From Rubrobacteraceae bacterium (GTDB lineage Bacteria; Actinomycetota; Rubrobacteria; Rubrobacterales; Rubrobacteraceae): 11,273 nucleotides of DNA. This document shows positions 7,227-11,273 of the stretch, piece by piece. The notes below the pieces were generated by a model that was not told the origin of the DNA, searched no databases, and was given only the letters and a program-made list of their open reading frames with translations. Both the position numbers and the translations under genes were made by a program. Numbering within the stretch: the first letter of the stretch is position 1; each line of letters begins with the position of its first letter. Location: assembly GCA_030447045.1 (NCBI GenBank), contig JAUJMB010000046.1, positions 1-11,273 of the forward strand. The letters are read 5' to 3'.

Positions 7227-7245
7227 GGGGCGATGCCGCCCCGCC
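7224..7245. repeat. 8-bp perfect GC-rich hairpin
   Basis: GGCGGGGC (7224-7231) is exactly complementary to GCCCCGCC (7238-7245) across a 6-base loop. An alternative, mutually exclusive stem CCCC/GGGG (7239-7249) overlaps its right arm. The element lies 25 bases before the Nudix -10 box and about 90 bases before the dehydrogenase start. It could insulate the two divergent promoters or fold in the dehydrogenase leader. Confidence 0.7.
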
Positions 7246-7269
7246 GGGGTTCTTCGGGGGCCGAGATGC

Positions 7270-7275
7270 TAACCT
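7270..7275 (+). promoter_or_regulatory. -10 box of leaderless Nudix transcript
   Basis: TAACCT ends exactly 6 bases before the GTG start at 7282, so transcription should begin at or next to the start codon. An in-frame TGA at 7276-7278 rules out any earlier start, and no ribosome binding site is visible. No good -35 box is seen. Confidence 0.5.
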
Positions 7276-7281
7276 TGACGG

Positions 7282-7908
7282 GTGGACGAGTTGATCGACG
7301 TGCGGGACGAAGCCGGGGAGCCGACCGGCGAGGTCGTGTGGAAGAGCGAGGCGCACCGGCTCGGGCTGTGGCACCGGTGTATTCATTGCTGGATCTTCGG
7401 CGTCGACGCCCGAAAACCCTACCTCCTCGTGCAGCGCCGCGCCGCGACGAAGGACACCTGGCCCGGTTACCTGGACCTCGCGGTGGGCGGGCACCTGGCG
7501 GCGGGGGAGAGGCCCCTCGACGGCCTGCGGGAGGTCGAGGAGGAGCTCGGGCTGCGGGTGGACCCGGGGAGGCTCGTGCCCCTCGGGACGCGCCGCGCGG
7601 AGCAGAAGATACCGGAGGGACTCGACCGGGAGTTCCAGGACGTCTTCCTGCTCCGCGACGACACCCCACCGGGCGACCTCCGGCTCCAGAGGGAGGAGGT
7701 GGAGGCCGTGCTCGGCATCGGGCTCGAGGACGCGGAGGCGCTGGGGGCCGTGGGCTCCGCTCCAGCCCGGGAGTACCGCGGCGGGGAACCTTCTGAGGTC
7801 GAGGTACAGGTCTCGGACTTTGTCCCGAACACCGACGATTACCTCCGGCGGATTGCGGTGGCGGCGCGCGCCGCGCTCGGCGGCGGACCCGTGGAGAGGA
7901 TTTTCTAG
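7282..7908 (+). CDS. Nudix hydrolase
   Basis: Mg2+-dependent pyrophosphohydrolase of the Nudix superfamily, 208 residues; the substrate (nucleotide, sugar or isoprenoid diphosphate) is not determinable. The N-terminal ELIDVRDEAGEPTGEVVWKS plus HRCIHCWIFG and LLVQRRAATKDTWPGYLDLAVGGHLAAGE resemble the isopentenyl-diphosphate-isomerase-like branch (as in YfcD). The Nudix box spans G70 to L91 with E76, R83-E84, E87-E88 and G90. It has six residues between E76 and R83 where the textbook motif has seven. GTG 7282 is the start because a stop lies two codons upstream, and a -10 box 6 bases before it points to a leaderless mRNA. The stop overlaps that of the convergent minus-strand gene. Confidence 0.9.
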   Translation: MDELIDVRDEAGEPTGEVVWKSEAHRLGLWHRCIHCWIFGVDARKPYLLVQRRAATKDTWPGYLDLAVGGHLAAGERPLDGLREVEEELGLRVDPGRLVPLGTRRAEQKIPEGLDREFQDVFLLRDDTPPGDLRLQREEVEAVLGIGLEDAEALGAVGSAPAREYRGGEPSEVEVQVSDFVPNTDDYLRRIAVAARAALGGGPVERIF

Positions 7909-8324
7909 TCCGCCTCCCCAAGCTGCCGGACGGCGAGGTCCGCCTTCCATCCCGCGCTCCTGAGATCCCTCAACGCGTTCTCCGCGTACTCGTTTTCCGG
8001 CTTACCGACCTCTGCCTCCCCGAGCGCCGCGAGCGCGCGGGCGGCCCCCGCCGCGAGATGCGTGGCCGCGGCGGCCGGGGACCGGCCTGGGAGGGCGGCG
8101 GCGTTGCAGGCGGCGAGCGTCGCCAAGTCGGCGCAGGCGAGCGCCGCCTCCACGAGGGAGTTGGCCGTCCCGGTTTCGGTGGGCGAGCGCAACCCGCGAC
8201 CCAGGTCTCCCGCCAGGCCCCGGACGGTCTCAAGCTGCAGACCGTCGCCCGCCCCGCAGGCCTCGACGAGAAGGTCAGCCGCAAGAACGCCCGCAGACGC
8301 GACGTCCGTGTGTCTAGAGATCAT
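7905..8324 (-). CDS. alanine-rich hypothetical protein
   Basis: 139 residues, not recognised. It is rich in Ala, Leu and Gly and is predicted by eye to be mostly helical; there is no signal peptide, no clear membrane span and no metal motif, with only Cys25, Cys66 and Cys74 scattered. The more charged C-terminal third (KPENEYAENALRDLRSAGWKADLAVRQLG) looks like a soluble amphipathic helix pair. A GTG at 8330 is also in frame, but ATG 8324 is preferred: TAGAAT lies 6 bases before it, the same layout as the Nudix and nadE genes, and transcription would begin after the GTG. It lies 67 bases downstream of the DUF1206 gene on the same strand, apparently with its own promoter. Its stop codon overlaps that of the Nudix gene. 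Confidence 0.65.
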   Translation of the reverse strand: MISRHTDVASAGVLAADLLVEACGAGDGLQLETVRGLAGDLGRGLRSPTETGTANSLVEAALACADLATLAACNAAALPGRSPAAAATHLAAGAARALAALGEAEVGKPENEYAENALRDLRSAGWKADLAVRQLGEAD

Positions 8325-8330
8325 CGCCAC

Positions 8331-8336
8331 ATTCTA
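8331..8336 (-). promoter_or_regulatory. -10 box of leaderless hypothetical gene
   Basis: TAGAAT on the minus strand (8336-8331) ends 6 bases before ATG 8324. The match to T-A-n-n-n-T and the absence of a ribosome binding site favour a leaderless transcript and decide the start codon. Confidence 0.5.
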
Positions 8337-8366
8337 TCCCGAGAGGCGACCTCGGCCGGAGAGGCC

Positions 8367-8387
8367 GGCGGCAGAAAGCTGGCCGCC
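8367..8387 (-). terminator. hairpin after DUF1206 gene
   Basis: GGCGGC (8367-8372) and GCCGCC (8382-8387) make a 6-bp stem with a 9-base loop, beginning 5 bases after the DUF1206 stop codon. A second small stem CGGCC/GGCCG (8353-8367) follows it on the minus strand, overlapping by one base. There is no T-run, so this would be an atypical terminator of the kind often proposed for high-GC actinobacteria. Confidence 0.4.
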
Positions 8388-8391
8388 CTCC

Positions 8392-9240
8392 CTAAGACGT
8401 GTCTATGTAGCGGTAGCGGGCGACGAGGAACATGAAGGCGCCGTAGAGGACGAGGCCGGCGGCGATGACGCCGAGCATGTAGGAGCCCAAGGGTTGGTCC
8501 TGGATGGTCTCGAGCGCCCCGCCGAGGCCGCGGGTCTCCTTGGGATCCGATTGGTAGGCGGCCAGGAGCAGGAACGCCCCGGCCGCCCCGATAGCCACGG
8601 CCCTCGCGGCGGTGCCGATGCGCCCGAGGAGCGTCGTCCAGACCTCCCTGGCCCCGCCCATCCGGCCGAGCGCGAGCTCGCCCCGGAACTTCGCGTTGTA
8701 GGCCGCGTAGAGCTGGTAGAGGCCGACGCCTATCACGATGACGCCGACGACCGCGACCAGGATCCTGCCGATCGGCGGCTGGTAGGCCATGGCGCTCGCG
8801 GCCATGGCGTCCTCCGAGCTGTCCTCCGCCCCGAAGACGGACTGGGCCGTGGTGAAGGCGAGAAGGCCGTGAATGGCGCCGCTCCCCACGTAGCAGACGC
8901 GGCGGACGACGCCGTGGGCGTCCGAGCCCCTGTCGTCCGGGTCCATCACGCCCTGAACGACCTTCCAGGCCGCGTACCCGAAGAGCCCCACGGACAGGAG
9001 CACGAGCAAGAGCCCGCCGAGGGGTTGCGACCCGATGCTCCGCATCGCGCCATCGGGGCTCGCGGTCTTGCCGCCCATCCCGAGGGCCTCCAGCATCGCC
9101 AGGAGCCCGATGGTCGCGTAGACCACGCCCTTCGCCACGTAGCCGAGCCGCGCCATGACCCGAACCCAGGGTCGCGCGTGCCGGGCCGCCGTCTCGGCGT
9201 GCCCCTTGGCGTCTTCGACCGCCCGATCCGTGCGTCCCAC
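8392..9240 (-). CDS. DUF1206 six-helix membrane protein
   Basis: Integral membrane protein of 282 residues with no known function. Three tandem copies of the two-helix DUF1206 unit are visible: copy 1 from WVRVMARLGYVAKGVVYATIG to GYAAWKVVQGVMD; copy 2 from VVRRVCYVGSGAIHGLLAF to GLYQLYAAYNAKFRG; copy 3 from LGRIGTAARAVAIGAAGAF to LYGAFMFLVARYRYID. Each copy has an Arg/Gly-Y-containing first helix, a loop ending in QPLG or QPPIG, and a second helix ending in a Tyr/Trp-rich stretch. The start is GTG 9240, 7 bases after GAGAGGGG (9255-9248). The N-terminal charged segment before helix 1 is typical of the family. It is divergent from nadE; functional linkage is not evident. Confidence 0.88.
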   Translation of the reverse strand: MGRTDRAVEDAKGHAETAARHARPWVRVMARLGYVAKGVVYATIGLLAMLEALGMGGKTASPDGAMRSIGSQPLGGLLLVLLSVGLFGYAAWKVVQGVMDPDDRGSDAHGVVRRVCYVGSGAIHGLLAFTTAQSVFGAEDSSEDAMAASAMAYQPPIGRILVAVVGVIVIGVGLYQLYAAYNAKFRGELALGRMGGAREVWTTLLGRIGTAARAVAIGAAGAFLLLAAYQSDPKETRGLGGALETIQDQPLGSYMLGVIAAGLVLYGAFMFLVARYRYIDTS

Positions 9241-9370
9241 CCGCCAACCCCTCTCAGAGGTTCCAACCCGCGGTACTCTACACCCAAGGCGCGCCCCCCG
9301 TCGGCGCCCGTACCGTAGCCGGGGGTTGGGATGCCTCGACCGGGAGGACGGTGCGCCGGTGAGCGGATGG

Positions 9371-9389
9371 GCCCGGCACGAACCCGGGC
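9371..9389. promoter_or_regulatory. inverted repeat in the nadE promoter
   Basis: GCCCGG (9371-9376) and CCGGGC (9384-9389) flank a 7-base centre CACGAAC. The repeat occupies roughly -38 to -20 relative to the leaderless nadE start, where a -35 box would be; no consensus -35 is present. That position suits a regulator binding site, but it matches no NAD regulator site that I know. Confidence 0.4.
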
Positions 9390-9396
9390 GGCGCGA

Positions 9397-9402
9397 TATA
9401 TT
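9397..9402 (+). promoter_or_regulatory. -10 box of leaderless nadE
   Basis: TATATT ends exactly 6 bases before ATG 9409 and no ribosome binding site lies between, so the transcript should begin at the A of the start codon. Confidence 0.6.
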
Positions 9403-9408
9403 GACTGT

Positions 9409-11130
9409 ATGAGGGCCGCGCTCGCGCAGATCAACACCACCGTCGGCGACGTGTGGGGCAACGTCGAGAAGATGAAGGGCGCTCTAGGGCGGGCCGTGGA
9501 CGCCGGCGCCGACCTCGTCGCCTTCCCCGAGCTGACCGTCACGGGTTATCCGCCCGAGGATCTGCTCATGCGCCCGAGCTTTATCCAGGAGAACCTGGAG
9601 GGCCTGGCGGAGTTCGCGCGGGCCGTGCCGGAAGGGGTCGCGTGTGCCGCGGGCTTCGTGGACCTGAACGGCGACCTGTTCAACGCCTGCGCCGTCGTCT
9701 CGGGTGGGGAGGTTCTGCACCGCTACCACAAGCGCTACCTGCCCAACTACGGCGTCTTCGACGAGAACCGCTACTTCAGGGAGGGCTCCGGCTCGGCGAT
9801 GCTGGATCTCGGCGGGCCGCTCGTCGGGGTCAGCGTCTGCGAGGACATCTGGTACCCCGGCGGGCCGGCGCGCGAGCAGGCCCTGGCGGGCGCGAGCGTG
9901 CTGTTGAACATCTCCGCCTCCCCATACCACCGGCAGAAGGGCACCTTCAGGGAGAGGATGCTCGGCGTGCGGGCCTCGGACTACGGGTGCTACGTGGTCT
10001 TCTGCAACCTCATCGGCGGGCAGGACGAGCTCGTCTTCGACGGCCACTCCGTCGTCTTCGACCCGGAGGGGCGCCTCGTTGGCAGGGCGAGGCCCTTCGA
10101 AGAGGACCTGCTCGTGGTGGACCTACACCCGTCGGAGTCGCTGATACAGCGCCTCCACGACCCCCGCCCGCGCAAGGAGAACCCCGAGCACGCCCCCGAG
10201 GTCGTCCGGATCCCGAGCCCTGCGACCCGGACCGCGAGGGCCGCCGCGGACGCCCGCGTCGAGCCCTACCCGCCCGAGGAGGGGGAGGTGCTGGAGGCGC
10301 TCGTGCTGGGGCTGCGCGACTACTTCCAGAAAAACGGGTTCTCGCGGGCCGTGCTCGGCCTCTCCGGCGGTATAGATTCCTCCCTGGCCGCGGCCGTGGC
10401 CGTGCGGGCCTTGGGCCCCGAGAACGTAACCGGCGTCCTCATGCCGAGCCGCTACACCTCCGACCTCTCCAACACCGACGCGGCGGCGCTCGCCAAGAAC
10501 CTCGGCATAGACACCCAGACCATCCCCATAGGCCCGGCCTTCGACGCCTACGCGGAGATGATGGCCGGGGCGTTCAAGGGGCTGCCCGAGGACGTGACCG
10601 AGGAGAACCTGCAGAGCCGCATCAGGGGGAACATCCTGATGGCCCTCTCGAACAAGTTCGGCTGGATCGTTCTCAGCACGGGAAACAAGAGCGAGATGAG
10701 CGTCGGCTACTCGACCCTCTACGGGGACTCGGCCGGCGGCTTCGCCGTCATAAAGGACGTCCCCAAGAACCTCGTCTACCGCGTCTCGCGCGAGGTCAAC
10801 AGGGTGGAAGGACGGGAGGTCATCCCCGAGTCCGTCCTGGACAAGGAACCCTCCGCCGAGCTGCGCGAGGACCAGCGCGACACCGACTCCCTGCCGCCCT
10901 ACGAGGTCCTCGACCCCATCCTCGAAGCGTACATCGAGGAGGACAAGGGCATAGCCGAGATAGTGGCCGCCGGTTACGACGAGGACGACGTCAGGCGCAT
11001 CGTGGGGCTTGTGGACCGGGCCGAGTACAAGCGACGCCAGGCCCCCACCGGCATAAAGGTCACCGGCCGCGCCTTCGGCCGCGACCGCCGCATGCCCATC
11101 ACCAACCGCTTCTCCGAACGCAAGGGGTAG
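9409..11130 (+). CDS. nadE: glutamine-dependent NAD(+) synthetase
   Basis: Last step of NAD biosynthesis: deamido-NAD plus ATP and glutamine-derived ammonia to NAD. 573 residues, normal for the two-domain form. The N-terminal nitrilase-type glutaminase domain has the triad Glu41 (FPELTVTGYPPEDLL), Lys108 (HKRYLPNYGVFDE) and Cys144 (VSVCEDIWYPGG). The C-terminal synthetase has the pyrophosphatase loop SGGIDSS (319-325), the LQSRIRGNILMALSN segment, STGNKSEMSVGYSTLYGD and the closing DRRMPITNRF. All key residues are intact, so the protein can use glutamine. The frame is open further upstream (ATG 9331), but ATG 9409 fits the family N-terminus (MRAALAQINTTVGDV) and lies 6 bases after TATATT, implying a leaderless mRNA. 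A strong hairpin follows directly after the stop. Confidence 0.97.
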   Translation: MRAALAQINTTVGDVWGNVEKMKGALGRAVDAGADLVAFPELTVTGYPPEDLLMRPSFIQENLEGLAEFARAVPEGVACAAGFVDLNGDLFNACAVVSGGEVLHRYHKRYLPNYGVFDENRYFREGSGSAMLDLGGPLVGVSVCEDIWYPGGPAREQALAGASVLLNISASPYHRQKGTFRERMLGVRASDYGCYVVFCNLIGGQDELVFDGHSVVFDPEGRLVGRARPFEEDLLVVDLHPSESLIQRLHDPRPRKENPEHAPEVVRIPSPATRTARAAADARVEPYPPEEGEVLEALVLGLRDYFQKNGFSRAVLGLSGGIDSSLAAAVAVRALGPENVTGVLMPSRYTSDLSNTDAAALAKNLGIDTQTIPIGPAFDAYAEMMAGAFKGLPEDVTEENLQSRIRGNILMALSNKFGWIVLSTGNKSEMSVGYSTLYGDSAGGFAVIKDVPKNLVYRVSREVNRVEGREVIPESVLDKEPSAELREDQRDTDSLPPYEVLDPILEAYIEEDKGIAEIVAAGYDEDDVRRIVGLVDRAEYKRRQAPTGIKVTGRAFGRDRRMPITNRFSERKG

Positions 11131-11150
11131 CGGTTCGCTCTCGCGAACCG
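11131..11150. terminator. 8-bp hairpin after nadE, possible two-way terminator
   Basis: CGGTTCGC (11131-11138) pairs perfectly with GCGAACCG (11143-11150) around a TCTC loop, starting at the first base after the nadE stop. It lacks a T-run on either side. If the minus-strand frame at 11170-11273 is real, the hairpin sits between two convergent genes and could stop transcription from both. Confidence 0.6.
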
Positions 11151-11153
11151 CGC

Positions 11154-11174
11154 CGACAGCTTTCAGCCATCAGC
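11154..11174. repeat. degenerate heptamer repeat after nadE
   Basis: Three seven-base units in register, each ending in CAGC: CGACAGC at 11154, TTTCAGC at 11161 and CATCAGC at 11168. They follow the hairpin after 3 bases, the same order (hairpin, then heptamers) as at 7184-7226. Confidence 0.6.
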
Positions 11175-11273
11175 CGGTTTTGGGGGCGATGATCTGGAAG
11201 GTTTTCGCGTACTTCTGCCTAAGCCCTACGGCGTCTGTTGCCACTGCCGGGCTGCTCCAATAGCGCGGAAGCT
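11170..11273 (-). CDS. possible 3' end of an unknown gene entering from the right edge
   Basis: On the minus strand a frame is open from the window edge (first full codon at 11271) to a TGA at 11172-11170, giving a 33-residue C-terminus that begins LPRYWSSPAVATD and ends TFQIIAPKTG. The composition looks protein-like and G/C at third positions is raised but lower than in the neighbours. The other two minus frames hit stops within this stretch. I do not recognise the family. The stop codon lies inside the heptamer repeat. A 26-codon plus-strand frame (11188-11265 region) is the weaker alternative. Confidence 0.35.
   Translation of the reverse strand, partial: LPRYWSSPAVATDAVGLRQKYAKTFQIIAPKTG

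Larger units (their letters stand above)
9241..9408. other. divergent intergenic region between DUF1206 gene and nadE
   Basis: 168 bases without a gene. It holds the DUF1206 ribosome binding site, a possible minus-strand -10 box TAGAGT (9280-9275), a nested pairing of CGGTAC (9271-9276) with GTACCG (9310-9315) enclosing GGCGC/GCGCC, the inverted repeat at 9371-9389 and the nadE -10 box. I see no tRNA or riboswitch that I can recognise. Confidence 0.5.

Noticed and set aside
9241..9400. tRNA or riboswitch in the gap before nadE
   Set aside because: A few stems and a T-loop-like string occur, but no cloverleaf or known riboswitch core can be drawn.
1..11273. CRISPR array, insertion sequence, integrase or defence cassette
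   Set aside because: No regularly spaced direct repeats of CRISPR size, no transposase or recombinase motifs and no nuclease or helicase gene cluster; codon habit is uniform across the window.

Overview
The window is high-GC DNA, by eye around 70% G+C. Its coding strands use ATA for isoleucine and AGG for arginine freely despite the GC bias. Several genes begin right at a -10 box with no leader, and CsoR, a DUF1206 protein and a two-domain NadE all occur together. I infer an actinobacterium, most likely of the Rubrobacter type; this rests on codon habit and gene content, not on any database search.

Left part (1-1201, + strand): the 3' end of an ABC exporter half-transporter, followed after 11 bases by a probable 24-residue single-span membrane microprotein. 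Copper island (about 1233-4605, + strand): a promoter overlapped by a CsoR-like operator, then copA (two heavy-metal-binding domains plus a PIB-1 ATPase), csoR (copper-sensing repressor) and copZ (copper chaperone). CopZ would hand Cu(I) to CopA for export, and CsoR would repress the operon until its Cys-His-Cys site fills with Cu(I). Minus-strand block (4625-7136): a D-2-hydroxyacid dehydrogenase, then a CNNM/CBS/CorC-HlyC membrane protein that has no ordinary start codon at the right place. A structured divergent intergenic region (7137-7281) follows. Right half: a leaderless Nudix hydrolase (+) converges on a leaderless alanine-rich unknown protein (-), the two stop codons sharing one CTAG. 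Next come a six-helix DUF1206 membrane protein (-), a leaderless glutamine-dependent NAD synthetase nadE (+), a strong hairpin, and what looks like the tail of another minus-strand gene entering from the right edge.

The genes are individually of known families and I see no cassette that amounts to a new defence or mobile system. The most unusual signals lie between and inside the genes: degenerate seven-base repeats at three loci, two of them next to hairpins; three genes with an identical -10/6-base/start-codon leaderless layout; a 10-bp perfect inverted repeat inside copA between its two metal-binding domains; a ninth membrane helix with a Met-bearing tail on CopA; and a likely CTG start for the CNNM protein. 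There is no RNA gene, CRISPR array or insertion sequence that I can recognise, and no gene-free stretch exceeds 300 bases.
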